64,000 bases of DNA, taken from positions 62,001 through 126,000 of the forward strand of contig NZ_JACHOP010000012.1 in assembly GCF_014199935.1 (NCBI RefSeq), given 5' to 3'. The translations under genes and the position numbers were made by a program. Positions 51,234 to 61,597 of the stretch are shown here, one piece after another. Within the stretch, counting starts at the first letter, position 1. Each line of letters begins with the position of its first letter. The notes beneath the pieces are model-generated. The model saw only the letters and a list, made by a program, of their open reading frames with translations. It made no database searches and was not told the origin of the DNA. Origin of the DNA: Methylorubrum rhodinum (GTDB lineage: Bacteria > Pseudomonadota > Alphaproteobacteria > Rhizobiales > Beijerinckiaceae).

Positions 51234-53495
51234 ATGACCGTCCAGTTCAGCCCGGCGGCCGGCCGCGACCGCTTCGTCGGCACACCCGTCAGCCGCATCG
51301 ACGGCCCGGCCAAGGTCACTGGCCTTGCCAAGTACGCGGGCGAGTTCGCCGCGCCCGACCTCGCCTACGGCGTCGTCGTGTCGAGCGCCATCGCCAAGGG
51401 CCGCATCACCCGGATCGATTCCGCCGCGGCCGAAGCCGTGCCCGGCGTCGTCAAGGTGATCACCCACGAAAACCGCCCGGCCACCTCGCAGAAGCCGGAG
51501 GATTATCAGGACGCGGTGGCGCCTCCCGGCGCGCCGTTCCAGGCGCTGGCGAGCGACACGATCGTGTTCTCGGGCCAGCCGGTGGCGCTCGTCGTCGCCG
51601 ACGACTTCGAGACGGCGCGCTACGCCGCCTCGCTGGTACGGGTCGAATACGAGACCGCCGCCCCGCTCACCGATGTGGCGGCGCAGGCGTCCGACTCCTA
51701 CGATCCGCCGACGAAGCGCAACGGCATCAAGCCGCCGCCGGAGCCGTGGGGCGATGCCGCGGGTGCGTATGACGGGGCCGAGATCCGCGTCAACGGCCAG
51801 TACCGGATGGCCGACGAGCACCACAACCCGATGGAGCCGCACGCCTCGACCGTCGTCGTGGAGAAGGACGGCACCTACACGGTCTACGACAAGATCCAGG
51901 GCGTCGCGAACACGCACGACTACATCGCCAGCGCCTTCGGCCTGAAGCCGGAGCAGGTGCGGGTCCTGAACCCCTATCTCGGCGGCGGCTTCGGCTCGGG
52001 GCTTCGCCCGCAGTACCAGCTCTTCCTGGCCATGCTCGCCGCGAAGGATCTCGGCCGCTCGGTGCGGGTCACGCTGACCCGCGACCAGATGTGGTCCTTC
52101 ACCTACCGCTCGGAAGCCGTCCAGACCGTCTCGCTCGGCGCCGACCGCTCGGGCAAGCTCCAGGCGCTCAAGCACGACGCGGTGCAGGGCACCTCGACCT
52201 ACGAGGATTACCAGGAGGTGATCGTCAACTGGTCGGGCGTCCTCTACGATTGCGACAACGTCGCGCTCACCTACCGCATCACCAAGCTCGACACGCCGAC
52301 GCCCGGCGACATGCGGGCACCGGGGGCCGTCACGGGCGTCTTCGCCATCGAGACGGCGATGGACGAACTCGCCTACGCCTCGGGCCAGGACCCGTTGCAG
52401 CTGCGCCTCAAGAACTACACCGAGGGCGACCAGACCGAGGACAAGCCGTTCGGCTCGAAGGAATTGCGCGAGGCCTTCCGTCAGGGCGCCGAGCGCTTCG
52501 GCTGGGCGAGCCGCAAGCCGGAGCCCCGCTCCATGCGCGAAGGCAAGGAGTTGGTCGGCTGGGGCATGGCGACCGGCATCTGGGAATCGATGATGATGCA
52601 ATCGAGCGCCCGCGCCGTGCTCGGCTCCGACGGGCGGCTGGAGGTTGGCAACCAGACCGGCGACATCGGCACCGGCACCTACACGATCCTGACGCAGATC
52701 GCCGCCGACACGCTGGGGCTCCCGCTCGACCACGTGACGACGAAGCTCGGCGACACGCGACTGGCCCAGGCCCCCGTGGCCGGCGGCTCGTGGACCGCGG
52801 CCTCCTCGGGCACCGCGGTCATGAAGGCCTGCCGCGACATCGCCGAGCAGGCGTTCAAGCTGGCGCGCGGCATGGACGGCTCGCCGCTCGCCAACGTCGA
52901 TTTCGAGCGCGTGGTCTTCACCAACGGCCGTATCGAGGTTTCAGGCGATCCCTCCAAGAGTGTCGCCCTCACCGACATGATGAAGGCGACGAGCACGGAA
53001 AAACTGGAGGCCACCGCCGAGGCCGCGCCTGACAAGGACTTCGAGGAGAAGTTCAACGCCTATACTCACTCCGCGATCTTCGCCGAGGTGAAGATCGACG
53101 AGGAACTCGGCGTCGTGCGTTGCACCCGCGTCGTCTCGGCGATCGCGGCGGGCAAGGTGCTGAACCCGAAGACGGCGCGCAGCCAGATCCTCGGCGGCGT
53201 CGTCATGGGGATCGGCTCGGCTCTGCACGAGGAATCGATGCTCGACCACCGCATCGGCCGGTTCATGAACCACAATCTCGGCGAGTACCACGTGCCGGTC
53301 CATGCCGACATTCCCGACATCGACGTGATCTTCGTCGACGAGGAGGACCGGGCGAACCCCCTCGGCGTGAAGGGCGTGGGCGAGATCGGCATCGTCGGGG
53401 TCGCGGCGGCGATCTCGAACGCGGTGTTCCACGCCACGGGCAAGCGCATCCGCCACCTGCCGATCACCATCGACAAGATCCTCGGCGCGGGCTGA
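51234..53495 (+). CDS. paoC: Aldehyde oxidoreductase, molybdopterin-binding subunit (PaoC/YagR type)
   Basis: 753 residues, catalytic subunit with molybdopterin cytosine dinucleotide. Marks in order: VGTPVSRIDGPAKVTGLAKYAGEF at the N-terminus, NPMEPHASTVV, LNPYLGGGFGSGLRPQYQ (cofactor site), MRAPGAVTGVFAIE, and the active-site Glu in GVKGVGEIGIVGVAAAI near the end. Oxidises aldehydes to acids. Starts nine bases after paoB. The cofactor maturation chaperone (PaoD/XdhC) that often follows is absent here, so it must be encoded elsewhere. Confidence 0.93.
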   Translation: MTVQFSPAAGRDRFVGTPVSRIDGPAKVTGLAKYAGEFAAPDLAYGVVVSSAIAKGRITRIDSAAAEAVPGVVKVITHENRPATSQKPEDYQDAVAPPGAPFQALASDTIVFSGQPVALVVADDFETARYAASLVRVEYETAAPLTDVAAQASDSYDPPTKRNGIKPPPEPWGDAAGAYDGAEIRVNGQYRMADEHHNPMEPHASTVVVEKDGTYTVYDKIQGVANTHDYIASAFGLKPEQVRVLNPYLGGGFGSGLRPQYQLFLAMLAAKDLGRSVRVTLTRDQMWSFTYRSEAVQTVSLGADRSGKLQALKHDAVQGTSTYEDYQEVIVNWSGVLYDCDNVALTYRITKLDTPTPGDMRAPGAVTGVFAIETAMDELAYASGQDPLQLRLKNYTEGDQTEDKPFGSKELREAFRQGAERFGWASRKPEPRSMREGKELVGWGMATGIWESMMMQSSARAVLGSDGRLEVGNQTGDIGTGTYTILTQIAADTLGLPLDHVTTKLGDTRLAQAPVAGGSWTAASSGTAVMKACRDIAEQAFKLARGMDGSPLANVDFERVVFTNGRIEVSGDPSKSVALTDMMKATSTEKLEATAEAAPDKDFEEKFNAYTHSAIFAEVKIDEELGVVRCTRVVSAIAAGKVLNPKTARSQILGGVVMGIGSALHEESMLDHRIGRFMNHNLGEYHVPVHADIPDIDVIFVDEEDRANPLGVKGVGEIGIVGVAAAISNAVFHATGKRIRHLPITIDKILGAG

Positions 53496-53831
53496 GCGGT
53501 TCGAAGCGAGATCGAGGCGGCCCGGCGCGACAGCGTCCGGGTCGTCTTCGTTTCCGACCCTGGGCGAGCGTCCTCTCTCCGTCATCCTGGGGCCGCGCAG
53601 CAGCACCCGGACCCGGAGGCGTGCACTCCATCCGTCATGCGTGGCCATACCCGGCGTTGCAGCCCGTCGTGGTGTCCGGGTTCGCTTGTCGCGCCCCGGA
53701 TTGACGGCAGAGACTCAAGGAAACGCGCAGAACCCCGTTCAAAACCCGCCTCTTCCCGCACCGCAACTGGCCGCCCCGGCCCCATCCGTGCTACCGCGCG
53801 AAAAATTCCTCCGGCGACACGGACGACCGAC
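53496..53831 (+). other. Intergenic region before purH
   Basis: About 335 bases with no convincing gene. Around 53580-53700 there are fragments (GTCATCCTGGGGCC; GGTGTCCGGG; CCCCGGATTGA) that look like an eroded copy of the CATCCTGGG/CCCGG-type alphaproteobacterial repeat. The purH promoter should lie in the later part. Confidence 0.4.
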
Positions 53832-55430
<1,599 letters not shown>

Positions 55431-55447
55431 GGCCGCGTGCGGAGCGT

Positions 55448-56830
55448 TCAGGCCGCCCGCCCCAGGGCGACGTTCCGGCCGTCGGGCGTGCCGACATCGT
55501 TGTCGGCGCCTATGCCGGCGAGCCGCTCGATCACCGCGACGGCGCCCGCGAGGCCCGGCTCGCCGCGCAGGTCCGCCGACAGCCGGGCGGCGCCGGCTCG
55601 CAACGCCGGATCCGAGTGCAGGGCGGCGATGCGCGCGGCCAGTTCCTCGGGCCGCAGCCGCCACAGCCAGAGCGGTGCCTCCGCCGCCCCCGCGGCCGCG
55701 AGGCGGTTCCCCCAATAGCGCTGCTCGCCCGTGCTGGCGACGACCACGCTCGGCCGGGCATGGGACAGGACCGCCGCCGTCGTCCCGGCTCCGCCGTGAT
55801 GGACCACGCCGGCGACATGCGGGAACAGCAGATCGTAATCGACCGCGCCGACGGTGGCGATGCGCGGGCACGGCCATGCGGGCACATCGAGCGCCCCCGC
55901 GCCGACATTCCCCAGGATCGCCCGCCCGCCCCAGATGCGCAGCGCCGCGAGGACCACGCGGGTGATGCGCTGCGAATCGGCGATCACCGAGCCGAACCCG
56001 ATGAAGAGCGGGGGCTCGCCTTCCGCGAGGAACGCCTTCAGATGGTCGGGCAATCCCTCCCCGCCGCGCGGCGGCGCCCGCCAGAACCCGGTGGCGACGG
56101 CACCCCGCGGCCATGCGCCGTCGTCGGGGCTGAGCGCGGGGCTGAAGGCGAGGAGTTGCGTCGAGACCGCGCGGCTCAGCGTGTCGGGATGCGCCGAGAG
56201 CGGCAGCCGCCGCGCGCCGCCCGAGAGCGCCTCGAAGCGCCGCACGCCGCCGCGGGCCAGGAGCGGGAGCACGCGGGCGGATTGATAGCTCAACCGGTTG
56301 AGAACCCCGCCGAGATCGCCGCCGCCCACGAGGAAGGAGGCCGCGTGCCGGCTCGGGAAGTTCGGCGTGTAGGTGACCTGGACGGAGGGAATCCCGCGGG
56401 ACTGCGCGAGCACGCCGGCGAAATACGAGAGAGGATTGTAGACGACGAGATCGGCCTCCTCGATCTCGCGCGCCATCGCCTGCAGCACCTCGCACAGGGA
56501 GGCGCTGAGGGTGTCGTAGAGGCGGCGCAGCGCCCCGGCGAGCTTCAGAGGCGCCCGCGCCCGCCACGCCGCCCCGACCTCGCTCAACCGCAGGACCTCG
56601 CCGAAGCGGCCGACCGTCACGGTCTCGACCTCGAACGCGGCGGCACGGCGGTGGTGGTCGGCGTTGATCAGGAGGCGGACGGCATGGCCCTCGCCCCGAA
56701 GCGCCTCGGCCAGCAGCACCATCGGCTGAATGTCCCCCCGCGTCCCGAAGGCGCACAGGAGGATCCGCCGTCCGGACGGCGGACGGACGGCGCGGCGATC
56801 CGGAAAAACAGTCCCGGTGGAATCGTCCAT
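55448..56830 (-). CDS. GT1-family glycosyltransferase (UDP-glucosyl/rhamnosyltransferase-like)
   Basis: 460 residues from ATG 56830; an in-frame ATG at 56890 would add 20 residues. N-terminal domain: RILLCAFGTRGDIQPMVLLAEALRGEGHAVRLLINADHH, the pattern of antibiotic and sterol glycosyltransferases. C-terminal donor site: IATVGAVDYDLLFPHVAGVVHHGGAGTTAAVLSHARPSVVVASTGEQRYWGNRL, with the HHGGAGTT motif. Acceptor unknown; in this group lipids, sterols or hopanoids and rhamnolipid-type acceptors are possible. Ends 17 bases from the convergent purH stop. Confidence 0.88.
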   Translation of the reverse strand: MDDSTGTVFPDRRAVRPPSGRRILLCAFGTRGDIQPMVLLAEALRGEGHAVRLLINADHHRRAAAFEVETVTVGRFGEVLRLSEVGAAWRARAPLKLAGALRRLYDTLSASLCEVLQAMAREIEEADLVVYNPLSYFAGVLAQSRGIPSVQVTYTPNFPSRHAASFLVGGGDLGGVLNRLSYQSARVLPLLARGGVRRFEALSGGARRLPLSAHPDTLSRAVSTQLLAFSPALSPDDGAWPRGAVATGFWRAPPRGGEGLPDHLKAFLAEGEPPLFIGFGSVIADSQRITRVVLAALRIWGGRAILGNVGAGALDVPAWPCPRIATVGAVDYDLLFPHVAGVVHHGGAGTTAAVLSHARPSVVVASTGEQRYWGNRLAAAGAAEAPLWLWRLRPEELAARIAALHSDPALRAGAARLSADLRGEPGLAGAVAVIERLAGIGADNDVGTPDGRNVALGRAA

Positions 56831-57056
56831 TCGGACTCTCCACAGATCGACGGATCCGGACAGACGATCCGGACCTCTTGGGACTTTCATGATCGATCAT
56901 TTCAGACTCGGCAAGAGATCGCGTTCGCGCGTGCGTTTCTCAGGCCAATCGTGGCAAGTCCACCACAGGTCGATGTGCGGGGGACATCGCGCGCGCCGCC
57001 CGCCACAACGCCAGCCACACGAGATGTCGGCGCGCCGGTAGTGCGGCGGACAAACG

Positions 57057-57088
57057 AAAACCCCGGCCGCGCCTCGCGACCGGGGTTT
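57057..57088. terminator. Bidirectional Rho-independent terminator after actP
   Basis: AAAACCCCGG and CCGGGGTTT form a stem of 9-10 bp with a GC-rich loop; the flanking A and T runs suit both strands. It lies just downstream of actP (minus strand). The rest of 56831-57118 is intergenic with no gene. Confidence 0.85.
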
Positions 57089-57118
57089 CGTTTGTCGTCC
57101 CGCGGGAAGCGGGCGGCG

Positions 57119-58810
57119 TCAGTGCGCGTGGGCGCCCGAGGCGCCGATGCCGGTCTCCGAGCGGACGTATTGCGCCTCGAAGGCGGCGCGCTCGCGGTTG
57201 GCGCGGCGGGACCGGTCCATCGTCGAAACCAGCCAGATCGTGACGAAGGCGAGCGGCATCGAGAACAATGCCGGGTTGGCGTAGGGGAAGAGCGCCGCCG
57301 GATGGCCGAAGGTCTTGACCCACACCGCGTCCGACAGAACCACCATGGCGACCGCCGCCACGAGGCCGACGAGGCCGCCGATCAGCGCGCCCCAGGTCGT
57401 GGTGCCGCGCCAGAGGATCGACATCGCGAGCACCGGGAAGTTGCAGCTCGCCGCCACCGAGAAGGCCAGCCCGACCATGAAGGCGACGTTCTGGTTCTCG
57501 AAGATGTAGCCGAGCACGATGGCGACGATGCCGATGCCGACGGCCGAGGCCTTCGACAGGTTCACCTCGGCCTTCTCCGTGGTCCGCCCGCGGGCGAAGA
57601 CCTGGGCGTAGAGGTCGTGGCTGATCGCCGAGGCGCCGGCCAGCGTCAGGCCCGCCACCACCGCCAGGATGGTCGCGAAGGCCACCGCCGAGATGAAGCC
57701 GAGGAAATACGGGCCGCCGATGGCGTTGGCGAGGTTCACGGCGACCATGTTGGTGCCGCCGAGCATGTCCTTGATCTTGTCGTAGGTCGTCCCATCGGCG
57801 CCGAGCTTGAAGTAGCTCGGGTCGGACATCAGCAGGGCGATGCCGCCGAAGCCGATGATGAAGGTGAGGATGTAGAAGTAGCCGATCAGGCCGGTGGCGT
57901 AGAACACCGACTTGCGGGCGGCCTGGGCGTCCGACACCGTGAAGAAGCGCATCAGGATGTGCGGCAGGCCGGCGGTGCCGAACATCAGGCCCACACCCAG
58001 CGAGATCGAGTCGATCGGGTTCGAGACGAGGCCGCCCGGCGCCATGATCGAATCGCCCTTCGGGTGCGTCTGAACCGCGGTGGCGAACAGCTTCTCCGGG
58101 CTGAAGCCGAACTTGTAGAGCACGGCGCCGGCCATGAAGGTCGCGCCGCCGAGCAGCAGGCAGGCCTTGATCACCTGAACCCAGGTCGTCGCCTTCATGC
58201 CGCCGAAGGCGACGTAGATGATCATCAAGGCGCCGACGAGCACCACGGCGTAGAGGTAGGGCAGACCGAACAGCAGCTGGATCAGCTTGCCCGCGCCGAC
58301 CATCTGGGCGATCAGGTAGAACGCCACCACGACGAGCGTGCCGGTCGCCGAGATGATGCGGATCGAGGTCTGGTCGAGGCGGAAGCTCGCCACGTCCGCG
58401 AAGGTGAACTTGCCGAGATTGCGCAGGCGCTCGGCGATGAGGAACAGCACGATCGGCCAGCCGACGAGGAAGCCGGTGGAGTAGATCAGCCCGTCGAAGC
58501 CCGACGAGTAGACGAGGCCGGAAATGCCGAGGAACGAGGCCGCCGACATGTAGTCGCCGGCGATCGCCAGCGAGTTGGTGCCGGCCGAGATGCCGCCGCC
58601 CGCGGCGTAGAAGTCGGCCGCCGACTTCGAGCCCTTGGCCGCCCGGTAGGTGATGCCGAGGGTGAACAGCACGAAGAACAGGAACATGCCGATGGCCGGC
58701 CAGTTCGTGGCCGATTGCTGGACCTGTCCGAGATCGGGCCCGGCTGCGAGGGCCGGCGCGGCGCCGAGGGCAAGGCCCGCGGCGAGGACGGTGAGGAGGG
58801 CGCGGCTCAT
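57119..58810 (-). CDS. actP: Cation/acetate symporter
   Basis: Sodium/solute symporter family permease for acetate, 563 residues with ~13 hydrophobic segments. Signal-like N-terminus ([18 protein letters not shown]). Marks: [110 protein letters not shown]. Its ATG overlaps the yjcH stop (ATGA). With yjcH and acs it makes a conserved acetate uptake and activation cluster. Confidence 0.95.
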   Translation of the reverse strand: MSRALLTVLAAGLALGAAPALAAGPDLGQVQQSATNWPAIGMFLFFVLFTLGITYRAAKGSKSAADFYAAGGGISAGTNSLAIAGDYMSAASFLGISGLVYSSGFDGLIYSTGFLVGWPIVLFLIAERLRNLGKFTFADVASFRLDQTSIRIISATGTLVVVAFYLIAQMVGAGKLIQLLFGLPYLYAVVLVGALMIIYVAFGGMKATTWVQVIKACLLLGGATFMAGAVLYKFGFSPEKLFATAVQTHPKGDSIMAPGGLVSNPIDSISLGVGLMFGTAGLPHILMRFFTVSDAQAARKSVFYATGLIGYFYILTFIIGFGGIALLMSDPSYFKLGADGTTYDKIKDMLGGTNMVAVNLANAIGGPYFLGFISAVAFATILAVVAGLTLAGASAISHDLYAQVFARGRTTEKAEVNLSKASAVGIGIVAIVLGYIFENQNVAFMVGLAFSVAASCNFPVLAMSILWRGTTTWGALIGGLVGLVAAVAMVVLSDAVWVKTFGHPAALFPYANPALFSMPLAFVTIWLVSTMDRSRRANRERAAFEAQYVRSETGIGASGAHAH

Positions 58811-59196
58811 TTCGCGAGGCTCCGGGTGAGGTCGGACGAGAGCCGGTCGAAGCGGGTGTTGGCGCGGGCGACGTAGATGCCGGTCAGCACGAACGCGAAC
58901 ACGATCACGAACATGCCCATGTAGAAGCCGAGGGAGGCGGTGCCGCCGACCTTGGTGGAGAGCAGCGCCTTGTCGAAGGCGATCAGGCCGATGAAGCCGA
59001 AATAGACGAACAACATCAGGCCGGTCAGGACCCAGGCGTAGCGGTTGCGCTCGCGCACCAGGGTCTGGAAGATCGGATTCTGAGACACCCGGTCGAGCCG
59101 GGGATCGGACTCGGGCCGGTCGAGGGGGGCGACGACCCCGGGCAGGGGACGTACGTCCGAAGTCGCGGTCGGACCCGCCATTCGTGTGACACTCAT
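58807..59196 (-). CDS. yjcH: DUF485 membrane protein (YjcH)
   Basis: 129 residues. Two transmembrane segments ([44 protein letters not shown]) after a polar N-terminus, with the DUF485 motif [17 protein letters not shown] and the C-terminal [12 protein letters not shown]. Conserved partner of ActP, located in the inner membrane; exact role unsettled. ATGA overlap with actP. A repeat element (59272-59382) separates it from acs. Confidence 0.93.
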   Translation of the reverse strand: MSVTRMAGPTATSDVRPLPGVVAPLDRPESDPRLDRVSQNPIFQTLVRERNRYAWVLTGLMLFVYFGFIGLIAFDKALLSTKVGGTASLGFYMGMFVIVFAFVLTGIYVARANTRFDRLSSDLTRSLAK

Positions 59197-59271
59197 GAAT
59201 CTCCTCCCATGCTCGTCCGGACCGTTGCGCGGGCCGGCGGCTGGTTGCTCTTATGGTTGTAGTGGCAGATG

Positions 59272-59382
59272 CCCCTCCGCCTTGCGGGGAGGGGGTAGGG
59301 GTGGGGGTCGCGCAGAAGGCACCGCCGGGGTTCCCCCTGAACCACCCCCGCCTCCGGCTCCTCCCCGCAAGGGGGAGGAGAG
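59272..59382. repeat. Dispersed intergenic repeat, copy C
   Basis: Third and most complete copy of the ~110-base element: a CTCCGCCTTGCGGGGAG palindrome, GGGGTAGGGGTGGGGGTCG, GCAGAAGGCACCGCC, GAACCACCCCCGCCTCC and a closing CTCCTCCCCGCAAGGGGGAGGAG palindrome. It lies between acs and yjcH, within what would be a single minus-strand operon. Confidence 0.9.
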
Positions 59383-59393
59383 AGCGTCGCGGT

Positions 59394-61346
59394 TCAGGCC
59401 TTGGCGCGGTTCTGGCGGTTCTCGATCAGGTCGTCGACCACCGCCGGTTCGGCGAGCGTCGAGGTGTCGCCGAGCGAGCCGAAATCGTCCTCGGCGATCT
59501 TGCGCAGGATGCGGCGCATGATCTTGCCCGAGCGGGTCTTGGGCAGGCCCGGCGCGAACTGGATCAGGTCCGGCGAGGCGATCGGGCCGATATCCTTGCG
59601 GACCCAGGTCACGAGTTCCTTGCGCAAGCCGTCGTCGCCTTCCTCACCGTCGTTGAGGGTGACGTAGGCGTAGATGCCCTGACCCTTGACGTTGTGCGGG
59701 TAGCCGACCACCGCGGCTTCCGACACCTTCGGGTGTGCGACGAGCGAGGATTCCACCTCGGCCGTGCCCATGCGGTGGCCCGAGACGTTGATGACGTCGT
59801 CCACGCGGCCGGTGATCCAGTAATAGCCGTCGTCGTCGCGCCGCGCGCCGTCACCGGTGAAGTAGAGGTTCTTGTAGGTCGAGAAGTAGGTCTGTTCGAA
59901 GCGCTCGTGGTCGCCGTAGACCGTGCGCATCTGGCCGGGCCACGAATCCTTGATGCAGAGGTTGCCCTCGCACTTGCCCTCGAGTTCCTTGCCCTCCGCG
60001 TCGACCATCACCGGCTGCACGCCGAAGAAGGGCCGCGTCGCCGAGCCGGGCTTGAGCTTGGTCGCGCCGGGCAGCGGGGTGATCAGGATGCCGCCGGTCT
60101 CGGTCTGCCACCACGTGTCGACGATGGAGCAGCGCTTGTCGCCGACGACGTTGTAGTACCAGTCCCAGGCCTCCGGGTTGATCGGCTCGCCGACCGAGCC
60201 CAGCACGCGAAGGGATTGGCGCGAGGTCTTCTTCACCGGGCCCTCGCCGCCGCCCATCAGCGAGCGGATCGCGGTCGGCGCGGTGTAGAAGATGTTGACG
60301 TTGTGTTTGTCCACGACTTCCCAGAAGCGGGAATTCGAAGGGTAGGTCGGAATGCCCTCGAACATCAGCGTGGTCGCGCCGTTCGCGAGCGGGCCGTAGA
60401 CGATGTAGCTGTGGCCCGTGACCCAGCCCACGTCCGCGGTGCACCAGTAGACGTCGCCGTCGTGGTAGTCGAACACGTATTGGTGGGTCATGGAGGCGTA
60501 GACGAGGTAGCCGCCGGTGGTGTGCACCACGCCCTTCGGCTGGCCGGTCGAGCCGGAGGTGTAGAGGATGAAGAGCGGATGCTCGGCCTCGACGGCCTCG
60601 GCCGGGCACTCGTCGGTCACCTGTTCGGCGGCCTCGTGGTAGTAGACGTCGCGGCCGGGCTCCATCGCCACGTCGCCGCCGGTGCGCTTCACCACGATGA
60701 CGTGCTCGACGAGATCCTTCTCGACGCGCTTGATCGCCTCGTCCACGTTCGCCTTGAGCGGCACCTTGCGCCCGCCGCGCAGGCCCTCGTCGGCCGTGAT
60801 GACGACCTTGGAGCCGCAGCCGTTGATGCGGCTCGCCAGCGAATCCGGCGAGAAGCCGCCGAAGACGATCGCGTGGATCGCGCCGAGCCGGGCGCAGGCC
60901 AGCATGGCGTAGGCGGCCTCGGGGATCATCGGCAGGTAGAGCGTGACGCGGTCACCCTTGCCGACGCCGCGGTTGCGCAGGACGTTGGCCATCCGGCAGA
61001 CTTCCGCGTGGAGTTCGCGGTAGGTGATGTGCTTGGATTCGTTCGGGTCGTCGCCTTCCCAGATGATCGCGGTCTGGTCGCCGCGCTTGTCCAGATGGCG
61101 ATCGATGCAGTTCACGGCGACGTTGGTCTTGCCGTCCTCGAACCACTTGATCGAGATGTTGCCGGGCTCGAAGCTGGTGTCCTTGACCTTGCTGAAGGGC
61201 GTCGACCAGTCGATCCGCTTGCCGTGTTCGGCCCAGAACGTCTCGGGGTCCGAGACCGACGCCGCGTACATCTCCTGGTACTTGGCGTCGTCGATCAGGG
61301 CCCGCTCACGCCACGCGTCCTGAACGTCGATGACCTTCTCGCTCAT
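59394..61346 (-). CDS. acs: Acetyl-CoA synthetase (AMP-forming)
   Basis: Activates acetate to acetyl-CoA. 650 residues from ATG 61346. ANL-family motifs: [23 protein letters not shown] (P-loop), [90 protein letters not shown] and the C-terminal [15 protein letters not shown] with the acetylation-controlled lysine. Tryptophan of the small acetate pocket is present (TWWQTETG). Length normal. Confidence 0.96.
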   Translation of the reverse strand: MSEKVIDVQDAWRERALIDDAKYQEMYAASVSDPETFWAEHGKRIDWSTPFSKVKDTSFEPGNISIKWFEDGKTNVAVNCIDRHLDKRGDQTAIIWEGDDPNESKHITYRELHAEVCRMANVLRNRGVGKGDRVTLYLPMIPEAAYAMLACARLGAIHAIVFGGFSPDSLASRINGCGSKVVITADEGLRGGRKVPLKANVDEAIKRVEKDLVEHVIVVKRTGGDVAMEPGRDVYYHEAAEQVTDECPAEAVEAEHPLFILYTSGSTGQPKGVVHTTGGYLVYASMTHQYVFDYHDGDVYWCTADVGWVTGHSYIVYGPLANGATTLMFEGIPTYPSNSRFWEVVDKHNVNIFYTAPTAIRSLMGGGEGPVKKTSRQSLRVLGSVGEPINPEAWDWYYNVVGDKRCSIVDTWWQTETGGILITPLPGATKLKPGSATRPFFGVQPVMVDAEGKELEGKCEGNLCIKDSWPGQMRTVYGDHERFEQTYFSTYKNLYFTGDGARRDDDGYYWITGRVDDVINVSGHRMGTAEVESSLVAHPKVSEAAVVGYPHNVKGQGIYAYVTLNDGEEGDDGLRKELVTWVRKDIGPIASPDLIQFAPGLPKTRSGKIMRRILRKIAEDDFGSLGDTSTLAEPAVVDDLIENRQNRAKA

Positions 61347-61470
61347 GTCGTTTCTCTTCCCTGAACGGTGCCCGATCGTATCGTGCCGGTGCACGCAGCC
61401 GGGGCTTCCGGAAAAGTTCTTAAGCGCATGTGAAGAGGGGCGGCAAGCACCAAAAGGTCGAGTATGGACA

Positions 61471-61495
61471 TTTTGCGCAATTGAATTGCACAAAA
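61471..61495. promoter_or_regulatory. Candidate operator palindrome upstream of acs
   Basis: TTTTGCGCAATT G AATTGCACAAAA: 12-base arms with one mismatch around a single G, in an AT-rich island within GC-rich DNA, ~125 bases upstream of the acs start. The TTTGC..GCAAA-type halves resemble sites of short-chain-acyl-responsive (ScfR-like) regulators, but no such regulator is in the window. The remainder of 61347-61597 shows no gene. Confidence 0.4.
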
Positions 61496-61597
61496 TCCTC
61501 TTAGGCACGACCCGTTGGCGCATCGGGGTGCCCCTCAGGGTACGAAGCGCTTGTTTCTCAAATGGATCGGAGCCGGCCTCCGGCCAGGGGCTGAGAA

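Noticed and set aside
53580..53700. Small gene upstream of purH
   Set aside because: The open frames here have no coding signal, and the sequence resembles an eroded dispersed repeat.
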